Under the pieces are notes generated by a model. That model saw only the letters and a program-made list of their open reading frames with translations, did not search any database and was not told where the DNA came from. DNA of 43,573 nt from a virus. The stretch is from IMG/VR virus record IMGVR_UViG_3300046457_000390, positions 1 to 43,573 of that record; one strand, given 5' to 3'. Below are positions 14,120 to 21,188 of this stretch, piece by piece; the first letter of the stretch is position 1, and each line of letters starts with the position of its first letter. Both the position numbers and the translations under genes were made by a program.

Positions 14120-14299
14120 TCAGAGGCGGGCTTTGCGGATCGCGGAGTCCAGCTCCGCAACGAGGATTTCGGTGCCGATGTCGGAGCCGTAATTTTTCAT
14201 CCAGGCCTGCAGGTCCATGCGGGCCTTGATTGCCGCATCGAGCAGGGCGTGGATCACCAGTTCGGGATCCGGTCGGGGCGGTTTGGTTGGGGTTGTCAT
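14120..14299 (-). CDS. Small acidic/helical phage protein
   Basis: A 59-residue protein, MTTPTKPPRPDPELVIHALL and onward, with two predicted helices. It overlaps the stop of the gene upstream (ATGA at 14296-14299), which sets the start. No family is recognised. It is the second gene of the leftward early operon behind the operator at 14490, so it should be expressed early. Confidence 0.6.
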   Translation of the reverse strand: MTTPTKPPRPDPELVIHALLDAAIKARMDLQAWMKNYGSDIGTEILVAELDSAIRKARL

Positions 14300-14442
14300 T
14301 GCGGCGCCTTCAGGGGGAGTGCGTCGCTGGCGTCCGGCTGGGGCGCGGCTGCCGCCTGCAGGAGCAGGTATTGCTGGAAGCTCATCAACCCGTACAGGGA
14401 GCTGGTGACGTAATCGCGGAATTCCTGCTTTGATGCGTACAT
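14296..14442 (-). CDS. 48-residue first gene of the leftward operon
   Basis: A short gene, MYASKQEFRDYVTSSLYGLM followed by a helix and an Ala/Pro-rich tail. CCGGGGGAA precedes ATG 14442, and its TGA overlaps the next ATG. It is the first gene after the left operator/promoter and therefore in the place where lambda-like phages keep early regulators such as N-type antiterminators. It has no Arg-rich region, so I do not assign that role. Confidence 0.6.
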   Translation of the reverse strand: MYASKQEFRDYVTSSLYGLMSFQQYLLLQAAAAPQPDASDALPLKAPQ

Positions 14443-14471
14443 AGCGTTCCCCCGGCCAGACAGACACGACT

Positions 14472-14521
14472 ACACGAATGTGTCCGATAGTCACGTATGT
14501 GACATTGCCAGGTCAAGAACG
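14472..14521 (-). promoter_or_regulatory. Left early promoter with two repressor operators
   Basis: Reading leftward, TTGACC (-35, at 14510-14515) is followed 18 bases later by GACTAT (-10). A strong palindrome GTCACGTATGTGAC occupies 14490-14503 inside the spacer, and a weaker copy (TACACGAATGTGTC) lies at 14472-14485. The same strong/weak pair recurs at 15389-15434 and 24054-24088. Binding of the CI-like protein here would block the leftward early operon. Confidence 0.6.
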
Positions 14522-14593
14522 GGAATGTTGGGGCAGCGTGTTGCGCCGCCGCCGCACTCAAAATCAATCTGTAATCGGAGAACTTCCGCTGTG

Positions 14594-14642
14594 GTAGGAC
14601 TCGTCCTACAAGTATTGACGGATGCGATTCCAAGGGTCAATA
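14594..14642. promoter_or_regulatory. Palindrome and possible rightward promoter
   Basis: GTAGGAC-TC-GTCCTAC (14594-14609) is a perfect 7-bp inverted repeat. Next to it, TTGACG at 14615-14620 with AATATT at 14639-14644 (18-bp spacer) makes a plausible rightward promoter, itself flanked by the inverted pair TATTGAC/GTCAATA (14613-14619, 14636-14642). It would drive the small gene at 14684. The palindrome differs from the CI-type operators. Confidence 0.35.
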
Positions 14643-14683
14643 TTGTCCCTATTCACCACGCACTATTTCCGGGCCAACCCAGG

Positions 14684-14881
14684 ATGACCATGATTACCGT
14701 GACCCCATCGCATTGTGCTTTACATGCGGCTGATCTTGGCAGCCAGGTGGCGGCAGCAGTGGCCCAGATCGCACCGGAGGCGCGGCACATGCTGCTGGCC
14801 CTCGCGCACGAAATGGGCATCCGGTATCCGAACCGGGAAACAAAAAAGCCGCAGCGAATGCTGCGGCTGGTGAGCAACTAA
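14684..14881 (+). CDS. Small helical protein convergent with the repressor
   Basis: A 65-residue protein from ATG 14684 (a second ATG is two codons later). The segment AADLGSQVAAAVAQIAPEAR then MLLALAHEMGIRYPNRE is strongly helical and looks coding, with a basic tail. A rightward promoter-like sequence lies 40-70 bases upstream. Its 3' end carries the leftward repressor terminator hairpin, so the two transcripts are convergent. The ribosome-binding site (CAGG) is weak. It could be an anti-repressor or switch protein by position, but no homologous family is recognised. Confidence 0.45.
   Translation: MTMITVTPSHCALHAADLGSQVAAAVAQIAPEARHMLLALAHEMGIRYPNRETKKPQRMLRLVSN
14838..14867 (-). terminator. 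Rho-independent terminator of the repressor transcript
   Basis: On the minus strand, GCCGCAGC-ATTC-GCTGCGGC forms an 8-bp GC-rich stem with a 4-base loop, followed by TTTTTTGTTT. It lies 30 bases after the repressor stop and would end leftward transcription before the early left operon. Confidence 0.85.
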
Positions 14882-14897
14882 ATGCCCCGGGAGGCGG

Positions 14898-15326
14898 CTA
14901 TGCGCGGCGTAGCGCCGGCTGTTCCTTCCGGCCCGCAACGGCGAACGCGCTCTCGATGAGGCCGCGGGCAAGCGAGTCGGCGTCGCGCCACAGTGACAGC
15001 CACCCCATGGCCATGTCGACCTCGTCCTGGGGAAACTCCGCGAAGAGGTCGGCAGTCGGCAGCGCCTCCTGCTCCACCGGATCGTCGTGGGCGCCCTCGC
15101 CCGTCGCCAGCCAGTGCGGATTGACCTGGAGCGCGCGCGCCACCTCCGTGATCTTGCGAATCGTCTCGTTGCGCTCGGTTTCGGTATTGGCGATCACGCT
15201 ATACGTAACGCCAGCAAGTTCGGCAACTTCCCCCAGCGTAAGCCGCAGCCGTTTGCGCGCCCACTTGCACCGTTCGGCTAGTGCTTTTTTAGCCTTTGCG
15301 ACCTCTTCAATAGATTTGGCAACCAT
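14898..15326 (-). CDS. CI-like XRE-family repressor
   Basis: A 142-residue DNA-binding protein. Residues 20-80 form a Cro/CI-type helix-turn-helix: KWARKRLRLTLGEVAELAGV, then SVIANTETERNETIRKITEVARALQV, ending with NPHWLATGEG, a phrase typical of phage repressors. The C-terminal about 55 residues are acidic and helical; there is no LexA-type peptidase (no Ala-Gly cleavage site or Ser/Lys dyad), so induction is not by RecA self-cleavage. AGGAAA before ATG 15326 sets the start. Two operator pairs flank its region, consistent with control of both early promoters and of itself. Confidence 0.8.
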   Translation of the reverse strand: MVAKSIEEVAKAKKALAERCKWARKRLRLTLGEVAELAGVTYSVIANTETERNETIRKITEVARALQVNPHWLATGEGAHDDPVEQEALPTADLFAEFPQDEVDMAMGWLSLWRDADSLARGLIESAFAVAGRKEQPALRRA

Positions 15327-15388
15327 GGTCTTTCCTAAAAAACATCGATCAACGTGTCGTGGATTATAGACCGCAAGGAAAATATTTT

Positions 15389-15437
15389 CCGACATTTGTG
15401 ACTAGTTCTTGCAAACAAGTATCACGTATGTGACTAT
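15389..15437 (+). promoter_or_regulatory. Right early promoter with two repressor operators
   Basis: TTGCAA at 15409-15414 and GACTAT at 15432-15437 are 17 bases apart. ATCACGTATGTGAC (15421-15434) overlaps the spacer and -10, mirroring the left promoter. A weaker site, CCGACATTTGTGAC, lies at 15389-15402, 32 bases away centre to centre, and could act on the repressor promoter. It drives the rightward genes from 15539. Confidence 0.6.
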
Positions 15438-15538
15438 TGATGACTAGAAACGACCATCCAGCACTCGCCTCCCGCCAGATGGCCGTCATGCCGCCGCGTC
15501 CATGGTGGCATCCACGCACACTGCTCGGTGGGGTTGTC

Positions 15539-15922
15539 ATGCGCAAGAATGTCATCACGGTCGGCCGGCTCAAGGCGCTGCAGCGCGTCGAGCAATACAT
15601 TGCCGATCACCCGCACTGCACTGCGCCCCAGATCGGCGCCGCCCTGTCGATCAAGAAAACCACTCTCAACGGCTACACGCTCGACCTGCGCCGCATGAAG
15701 CGCATCAGCAGGATCGTGCCCAGCCAGGTCAACGTCCACGGCTCCCTACCGGACACCTACCAGGTCATGCCGGACCTCGATCCGCTGTCCGCCGACCGCC
15801 CGGTGATCCTCCCGCGCCGGCCAGAGAGCGCGTTACGCCCCGACCCCGTAAAACGCATGGACCTGGTGGCGGCACTGTTCGGCCCGGCTGGCGGGACAAA
15901 AGGGAAGAGGATTACGTCATGA
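15539..15922 (+). CDS. Winged-helix regulatory protein
   Basis: A 127-residue protein, first gene of the right early operon. Residues 8-60 form a winged helix: GRLKALQRVEQYIADHPH, then TAPQIGAALSIKKTTLNGYT, then LRRMKRISRIV, which is the MarR/ArsR-like arrangement. The C-terminal half is a Pro/Arg-rich extension. ATG 15539 follows GGTGGGG; earlier in-frame ATGs from 15437 would put the start within the promoter, so they are less likely. In position it corresponds to a Cro-like regulator. Its stop overlaps the HNH gene (ATGA). Confidence 0.65.
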   Translation: MRKNVITVGRLKALQRVEQYIADHPHCTAPQIGAALSIKKTTLNGYTLDLRRMKRISRIVPSQVNVHGSLPDTYQVMPDLDPLSADRPVILPRRPESALRPDPVKRMDLVAALFGPAGGTKGKRITS

Positions 15923-16590
15923 CAAAAAAAGCAGGCCGAAAGCCGGCGGCGCCACGCCAGGACTGGACCCCCGAGCGGGATCAGGCGGTCCGCGACCGCT
16001 ACCCGCATGAGCCGTCCGCCACGCTGGCCGCAAGCCTGGGCGTGACGCTCGATGCCCTGTACACCCAGGCGCGGCGCCTCGGCGTGAAAAAGACGCAGGC
16101 GTATCTCGACAGCCCTTCGTCCGGTCGCCTGAACGGGCAGCAGGGTACGGCGACGCGGTTCCAGCCAGGGTGTACCCCGTGGTCCAAAGGGCTCAAGGGG
16201 CTGCGCCACAGCAGCGCGAACTGGTTCCAGCCCGGCCACCGCCCGGCAAACTACATGCAAGTGGGCAGCACCAGGATGCAGGCCGGCTATCGCTGGGTCA
16301 AGGTGCAAGACGGCTGCTGGCCCGACGCATGGAAGCCGGAGCATCACCTCGTCTGGGAGCAGGCCAACGGGCCGGTCCCGGCGGGGCATGTGCTGTGCTT
16401 CCGCGACAAGAACCGCCTGAACATCACCCTCGACAACCTGGAATTGCTCACGCGGCAGGAGTGGTTGAGCCGCATCACGCTACATAATTACCCGCTGGAA
16501 CTGGTGCGGCTGATGCAAACGCGCGGACTGCTGACCAGGGCGATCAACAGGCGGGCCAAGAGTGGCCCCGAAGCCGGAACTACGTCATGA
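15919..16590 (+). CDS. HNH endonuclease (copy A)
   Basis: A 223-residue protein. The N-terminal 70 residues hold a helix-turn-helix-like segment (ATLAASLGVTLDALYTQARRLG), followed by repeated FQPG motifs. The HNH core is EHHLVWEQANGPVPAGHVL near residue 141, then NRLNITLDNLELLT, giving the expected His...Asn/Asp-Asn-Leu order of the HNH_3 type. The last part (LHNYPLELVRLMQTRG) is a C-terminal helix. HNH enzymes nick or cut DNA and in phages act as homing enzymes or assist packaging. The ATG at 15919 overlaps the previous stop and sits in a TACGTCATGAC sequence also seen at 16587, 29003 and 3133. It is duplicated in the next gene. Confidence 0.85.
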   Translation: MTKKAGRKPAAPRQDWTPERDQAVRDRYPHEPSATLAASLGVTLDALYTQARRLGVKKTQAYLDSPSSGRLNGQQGTATRFQPGCTPWSKGLKGLRHSSANWFQPGHRPANYMQVGSTRMQAGYRWVKVQDGCWPDAWKPEHHLVWEQANGPVPAGHVLCFRDKNRLNITLDNLELLTRQEWLSRITLHNYPLELVRLMQTRGLLTRAINRRAKSGPEAGTTS

Positions 16591-17252
16591 CAAAATCGAG
16601 GGGAATTCAGGGACCGCGCGCGGTCTGGACCGACGAACAGCTCGCCATGTTGCGGGATTTCTATCCGCGCTTCCGGGCGGAGGATGTGGCATTCATGATC
16701 GGCCACTCGCTGGGCCAGGTGCACACCAAGGCGAGAAGCCTCGGCCTGGAGAAAACCGCCGGGTTCATGGAGAGCAGCGCGTCCGGGCGGCTGGACGGAG
16801 AACGCGGCAGCCGCACCCGCTTCCAGAAAGGCCACGCCGCGCCGAGTGGCGCCGGCAAGGCCCTCGCCGCCGCAGGAGTTGCGACGCGGTTCAAGCCTGG
16901 CCAATCGGCGCACAACGCCATGCCGATCGGCAGCTACCGCGTGTCGTCCGATGGCTACCTGCAGCGCAAGGTCAGCAACGCCAGTGGCAGCAACGACAAG
17001 CGCTGGCGCAGCGTACATGAACTGGTCTGGATCGAGCTGAACGGCCCGGTGCCGGACAAACACATCGTCATCTTCAAGCCCGGCATGAGAACGACCGTGC
17101 TCGAGGAGATCACGATCGACCGGGTGGAGTGCATCAGCCTGGTCGAAAACATGCGGCGCAACACGCTGCACAACTACCCGCCAGCGATCGTGCAAGTAAC
17201 GCTATTGCGCGCTCGGCTGGTTCGTCAAATCAACAAGAGGAGCACCGGATGA
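16587..17252 (+). CDS. HNH-type protein (copy B, probably degenerate)
   Basis: A 221-residue paralogue of copy A with the same plan: N-terminal helix-turn-helix-like segment (DVAFMIGHSLGQVHTKARSLGL), RFQKG and RFKPG repeats, and VHELVWIELNGPVPDKHIV near residue 143. Where copy A has the DNL of the HNH core, copy B reads TIDRVECISL, so the conserved Asn is lost and nuclease activity is doubtful. The C-terminal LHNYPPAIVQVTLLRARLV helix is kept. It overlaps copy A by ATGA. It may keep a DNA-binding role, inferred from the retained first half. Confidence 0.75.
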   Translation: MTKSRGIQGPRAVWTDEQLAMLRDFYPRFRAEDVAFMIGHSLGQVHTKARSLGLEKTAGFMESSASGRLDGERGSRTRFQKGHAAPSGAGKALAAAGVATRFKPGQSAHNAMPIGSYRVSSDGYLQRKVSNASGSNDKRWRSVHELVWIELNGPVPDKHIVIFKPGMRTTVLEEITIDRVECISLVENMRRNTLHNYPPAIVQVTLLRARLVRQINKRSTG

Positions 17253-17659
17253 GCACCGGAAAAAACAACATCGAGGGGCTGCGCGAACACCTGTTCGACG
17301 CACTGGCAAAGCTGAAGGACGGCAAAATCGACGTGGCCACCGCGCGGGCCGTGTCCGACATCGGCCAGACCATCATCAACACCGCCCGGGTGGAGATCGA
17401 CTACGCCAAGGCGACCAAGACCGACGTCAGTACCGGCTTCATCCCGCGCCGGATCGACGCACTGCCGGCAGCCGAGAAACCGGCCGCGCCGGCGCAGCTC
17501 GCGGACAAAAGCCAGCCGGAACCGGACCAGGAAGCAAAACCGGCGCAGCAGGAGGGCCAGCCGACGCCGTTCGTCGGGAACATCCAGCGCTTCACGGCGG
17601 AGGACACCACGTTGCCGCCCGGCGTCGTTGGTGTCCTCCGCCACCGTATGGCGGACTGA
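17249..17659 (+). CDS. Conserved phage early protein
   Basis: A 136-residue protein. The N-terminal GLREHLFDALAKLKDGKIDVATARA, then VSDIGQTIINTARVEIDYAKAT, is a conserved helical phage family with no assigned activity. The C-terminus is Pro/Ala/Gln-rich and flexible. GAGGAGCACC upstream supports ATG 17249, which overlaps the HNH stop by ATGA. Its fixed place in phage early regions next to the HNH and DUF1367 genes suggests a role in DNA metabolism, without direct evidence. Confidence 0.75.
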   Translation: MSTGKNNIEGLREHLFDALAKLKDGKIDVATARAVSDIGQTIINTARVEIDYAKATKTDVSTGFIPRRIDALPAAEKPAAPAQLADKSQPEPDQEAKPAQQEGQPTPFVGNIQRFTAEDTTLPPGVVGVLRHRMAD

Positions 17660-17669
17660 CACGGCCGCC

Positions 17670-18134
17670 ATGCCCGCCCTCTACCTGGTCAAGTCCTCCG
17701 CCGCCGCGCTGGTCCCACTGGACCAGCCGACGATCGACTACATCGACCGCTGCCCGGAGGGGGCGGGGCTGCTGGCGTCCGTGAAGCAGTACAACTGCCC
17801 CGCTTTCCACCGCAAGATGTTCGCGTTGCTCCAGCACGCTTACGACGTGTGGGAGCCGCGCGACGTGCGCTACCGCGGCGAGCCGGTGCGCAAGAACTTC
17901 GAGGCTTTCCGCCGTGATCTGACCATCATGGCGGGCTTTGGCGACGTCTACGTGGACCTCGACGGGCGCCTGCGCCTAGTCGCACAGAGTCTCGACTTTT
18001 CCCGCATGAACCAGACCCAGCGCGAGGCGCTGTTCAGCGCCCTCGTGGACGTGGTGCTCACGCGGATCCTGACGAACTACACGCGCGCCGACCTGGATAA
18101 CGTGCTCGCGCAAACACTGGCATTTACTCGATGA
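17670..18134 (+). CDS. DUF1367-family phage protein
   Basis: A 154-residue protein of the DUF1367 type (phage early region, sometimes grouped with Nin proteins). Typical features are CPAFHRKMFALLQHAYDVW near residue 51 and NFEAFRRDLTIMAGFGDVYV near 82, then SLDFSRMNQTQREALFSALV with a basic helix. ATG 17670 starts right after the upstream gene; an earlier in-frame ATG at 17628 lies within that gene. The role of DUF1367 is not known; in lambdoid phages related genes sit in recombination/replication regions, as here. Confidence 0.8.
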   Translation: MPALYLVKSSAAALVPLDQPTIDYIDRCPEGAGLLASVKQYNCPAFHRKMFALLQHAYDVWEPRDVRYRGEPVRKNFEAFRRDLTIMAGFGDVYVDLDGRLRLVAQSLDFSRMNQTQREALFSALVDVVLTRILTNYTRADLDNVLAQTLAFTR

Positions 18135-19228
18135 ATGATTCCCTACTCCAGGGCGGTTTCGACTCGCTGGAAGAAATGTTTGCGCTCGTTGCCGAGGTCA
18201 ACGTCACCACGACGGCCAGGATGAAGGCGTTCGACCGCTGGAAGAGTGCGGACGGCACCAAAACCGGCCTCCTGAAGCTGCTCAAAAAGCAGAACGAACC
18301 TGTAGCCCCAGCCGCCGCCCAACCGGCGACCAAGGCGACCGGCCGCGACCCCTTCCGCATCACCTCCCGCACCGCCATCAGTTTCAGCGGCGGCCGCACC
18401 TCCGCCTACCTAGTGTGGCGCGTGCTGCAGTCCAACGGCGGAAAGCTCCCGCCAAACGTGGTTGTTCTGTTCGCCAACACCGGCAAGGAACGCGAAGAGA
18501 CGCTGCGCTTCGTCCGCGACTGCGCCGTGGCGTGGGGCATCGAGATCGTCTGGGTCGAGTACCGTGACAACCCGGACGGCTACGAGCGGGTGTCGTACGA
18601 CACTGCCAGCCGGGACGGGGAACCCTTCGAGGCCTTGATCCGTAAGCGCCGATACCTGCCGAACCCGGTGACGCGCTTCTGCACCAGCGAACTGAAAATC
18701 AGGACGATGCACAAGTACCTGCGCAGCCTGGGATGGCATGACGATGACGACGGGTGGGATCAGTTGATCGGCATCCGCGCCGACGAGCCGAGGCGCGTGG
18801 CCAAAATCCGCGCCCGCGGCACCAGTTCGGAAACCAGCAAGGAAATCATGTGCCTGCCCTTGGCCGAGGCCGGGATCACCAAGCACGACGTCGGCGCGTT
18901 CTGGCGTGCACAGCCCTTCGATCTCGAGCTGGCGAACATCAAGGGGACCACGCCGTGGGGCAACTGCGACCTGTGTTACCTGAAGGGGCCACGCCAGGTG
19001 ATGTCGATGATCCGCCTGGAGCCGCAGCGCGCGGTCTGGTGGGCGAAGCAGGAGCAGTGGGCATCCGACAACATCGACGGCCCGGCCAAAGGCGACGGCT
19101 GGCGGTTCCGTAACGACCGCCCGGGCTACCAGCGAATGCTCGACTACGCGACGAGCCAAGGCGAAATGCACACGGACGACATCGCCGTTTCCGCCGATGA
19201 GGCGATGTCATGCTTCTGCGGGGACTGA
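18131..19228 (+). CDS. PAPS-reductase-like ATP-pyrophosphatase
   Basis: A 365-residue protein. After a 75-residue N-terminal extension comes the PP-loop, TAISFSGGRTSAYLVWRVL, then VVVLFANTGKEREETLRFV, then LPNPVTRFCTSELKIRTMH, and a C-terminal CDLCYLKGPRQV plus CFC near the end. This is the phosphoadenosine-phosphosulfate reductase/adenylyl-sulfate family fold: SGGxTS binds ATP and the cysteines could carry sulfur or metal. In phages such proteins are thought to modify nucleic acid or support sulfur transfer, not sulfate assimilation; a DndC-like phosphorothioation role is possible but unproven. It overlaps the preceding stop by ATGA. Confidence 0.85.
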   Translation: MNDSLLQGGFDSLEEMFALVAEVNVTTTARMKAFDRWKSADGTKTGLLKLLKKQNEPVAPAAAQPATKATGRDPFRITSRTAISFSGGRTSAYLVWRVLQSNGGKLPPNVVVLFANTGKEREETLRFVRDCAVAWGIEIVWVEYRDNPDGYERVSYDTASRDGEPFEALIRKRRYLPNPVTRFCTSELKIRTMHKYLRSLGWHDDDDGWDQLIGIRADEPRRVAKIRARGTSSETSKEIMCLPLAEAGITKHDVGAFWRAQPFDLELANIKGTTPWGNCDLCYLKGPRQVMSMIRLEPQRAVWWAKQEQWASDNIDGPAKGDGWRFRNDRPGYQRMLDYATSQGEMHTDDIAVSADEAMSCFCGD

Positions 19229-19230
19229 CC

Positions 19231-19704
19231 ATGAAACGCACACCCATGAAGCCCGGCAGGAAACCCCTGCAGCGAGCCGTCCCGATGCGGGCCAGCACGA
19301 CGCCACTCAACCGCGCCGGCACTGCGACGCTGCGCGCCAGGAACCGCGAGACGACCCTGCGAAAGCAGCCGCTGAAGGCGCGCGGCCCGACGATGACGCC
19401 GATCCGGCGCGCCGCCCGCGGCGAGGAATGCACGCTACGGTTCCCGGGCATCTGCAACCGCGACCCGGCGACGTCGGTATGGTGCCATTCCAACCGCTAC
19501 GAGCATGGCAAAGGACTCGGGTTGAAATCAAACGACGAGCACGGGTGCGTGGGGTGCAGTGCTTGCCACGCTTTCTACGACGGCGGCTATGCGAACGTCG
19601 CCGGCTGGACCCGCGCTGCAGTCGAGGCGAGGTTCGACCAGGCCGAGGCCTTGAGCCGCCCGATCCTGCGCGCCAAGGGCGCGCTCGGCCCCGTGGGGGA
19701 GTGA
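19231..19704 (+). CDS. DUF1364/YbcO-type nuclease
   Basis: A 157-residue protein. A basic N-terminal half (MKRTPMKPGRKPLQR and further Arg/Lys) leads into the DUF1364 domain: IRRAARGEECTLRFPGICN, then TSVWCHSNRYEHGKGLGLK, then CVGCSACHAFYDGG. E. coli YbcO, a structure-specific endonuclease of the lambdoid nin/recombination region, has the same RKAARGREC ... ACSACHDEID arrangement. The CxxCxxCH site should bind a metal and process branched DNA. ATG 19231 is taken because GGGGA precedes it and the neighbour ends at 19228. Confidence 0.85.
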   Translation: MKRTPMKPGRKPLQRAVPMRASTTPLNRAGTATLRARNRETTLRKQPLKARGPTMTPIRRAARGEECTLRFPGICNRDPATSVWCHSNRYEHGKGLGLKSNDEHGCVGCSACHAFYDGGYANVAGWTRAAVEARFDQAEALSRPILRAKGALGPVGE

Positions 19705-19705
19705 C

Positions 19706-20152
19706 ATGGGCCGCACCCTGCACCTGCTGCGCAAGCCAGAACCCGGCGCCCCCGACCTCGCCGCGATCAGGCGTGAAAAGGTGGGGCGGAAGGACGCCGA
19801 GGATCTGGAGCTGCGCGCCTACCTGTGCCTGGACGCCGCCAAGCGCTCGCGCTGCCCGATGGAGGCCTATCACTACCTGGCCACCGTCATCACCATGGCG
19901 GCCTACATCGGCCGGCGCTGCGGGATACCCGAGCTGGAGGGCGACGCCATCGAGGCGGGGCTCGCACTGAACCGCGCAGGCCTGCGCCCGACGCGCCTGC
20001 TGGACCTGACAACAGGTGAATACAAGTCGATCCGGCCAGTGCTGCGCCGCTACTTCGCGGTCCTGCCGGACCTGGAATTGGGCGTGCTGGACGACGCGCG
20101 CCGGCTGGCCGAGGCATTCCAGAAGGCGACCCAGACAGGCAAGCCCATATAA
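19706..20152 (+). CDS. Hypothetical phage early protein
   Basis: A 148-residue soluble protein. It has helices with DLELRAYLCLDAAKRSR near residue 32 and EGDAIEAGLALNRAGLRPTR near 78. Only one base separates it from the stop of the YbcO-type gene, so it is cotranscribed with the nin-like genes. A Cys-containing but not metal-like pattern is present (RSRCPMEAYHYL). No family is recognised; in several phages a similar small gene lies between the nuclease and the replication O gene. Confidence 0.6.
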   Translation: MGRTLHLLRKPEPGAPDLAAIRREKVGRKDAEDLELRAYLCLDAAKRSRCPMEAYHYLATVITMAAYIGRRCGIPELEGDAIEAGLALNRAGLRPTRLLDLTTGEYKSIRPVLRRYFAVLPDLELGVLDDARRLAEAFQKATQTGKPI

Positions 20153-20216
20153 ACAAGAGCGGTCGGTCCGGCAGCGGGCCAGCCTGAACCCCAAGAGACT
20201 ACCGAAGCTGAACGAC

Positions 20217-21188
20217 ATGAGCCGTTACCGAAAAATCGAAGTGCGGACCTGGTCCGACGACTCCTTCAAGGCCCTGACCCCGCTCCCACCCTGCGGCCAG
20301 GCGCTGTGGTTCTTTTTGCTGACCGGGCCGCACACTGGACCGATCCCCGGCCTGTACCGCGCCGGGCGCGCCGCCATGGCGGAGGAACTGAATTGGGACC
20401 TCGATGACTTCGACAAGGCGTTCAAGGAGTTGGTCGACCTGAGCATGGTCGTGGCCGAGTTCGGGTCCAAGTTGATTTGGCTGCCGAACGCGATCAAGCA
20501 TAACAAGCCGGAAAGCCCGAACGTGGTCCGGCACTGGCGCGTCGAGCTCGATCTGCTGCCGGAGTGCCCGTTGAAGCGCCGCGCACTGGACGAAATGCGC
20601 GCCGTGCTGATGGAAATCGGCCCCGCCTACGTGACGGCTTTCGATGAGGTGACTGGCGCGAAGGCTTTCCAGAAGCCTTCCGCGAAGCCTTTCCCTGAAG
20701 CCTTTCAGGAACCGTCTGGCGAATCAGGAACAGGAGCAGAAACAGAAGCAGCAGCAGAAGCAGGACAGAGCCCCGCACGCGCGCCCACGGACAGCGGCCT
20801 GCAGGCGGCGCGCACTGGAACCCAGCAGGCAACGCCGGCGGAGCTGTCCATTGCCATGCGCAAGCTGGGCGTCATGGCGCAGCCGGCCAATCCAATGCTG
20901 ATCGAGCTGGCCAGCCAGGGCGTGACCACCGACACCGTGCAAGCCGCGTGCGAAGTGGCCAAGGAGGCGCTTGGCCCGCACCAGCGGATCCCGCCGGCCT
21001 ACGTGATCAACATCATCCGGCGCTGGGCTGCGGAGGCCCGCGCGATCGACGTCGGAGGCGCCCAGCCGCCGAAGCGGGCATCACCAGGCGCGGGCAATGC
21101 GCGCGACACCTCGCGCATGGCGGCGGCGGCATCCATCGGACTCGGGAGCACGCATGGACGTGAGCACACGATCATCGACATCAACTGA
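20217..21188 (+). CDS. Replication protein O-like (replisome organiser)
   Basis: A 323-residue protein. It begins YRKIEVRTWSDDSFKALTP and contains LWFFLLTGPHTGPIPGLYRAG and a winged-helix stretch (EELNWDLDDFDKAFKELVDL, IWLPNAIKHNKPESPNV), the organisation of phage replisome organisers. A long Gln/Ala-rich linker (residues 150-220) is followed by a C-terminal DnaT/O-like domain (LSIAMRKLGVMAQPANP, VQAACEVAKEALGP, YVINIIRRW). It should bind the lytic origin and recruit the P-like protein and helicase. The coding sequence overlaps the next gene by 35 bases. Confidence 0.75.
   Translation: MSRYRKIEVRTWSDDSFKALTPLPPCGQALWFFLLTGPHTGPIPGLYRAGRAAMAEELNWDLDDFDKAFKELVDLSMVVAEFGSKLIWLPNAIKHNKPESPNVVRHWRVELDLLPECPLKRRALDEMRAVLMEIGPAYVTAFDEVTGAKAFQKPSAKPFPEAFQEPSGESGTGAETEAAAEAGQSPARAPTDSGLQAARTGTQQATPAELSIAMRKLGVMAQPANPMLIELASQGVTTDTVQAACEVAKEALGPHQRIPPAYVINIIRRWAAEARAIDVGGAQPPKRASPGAGNARDTSRMAAAASIGLGSTHGREHTIIDIN

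Noticed and set aside
14860-14881. Terminator for the rightward 14684 gene
   Set aside because: The hairpin has its T-tract only on the minus strand, so it serves the repressor transcript.
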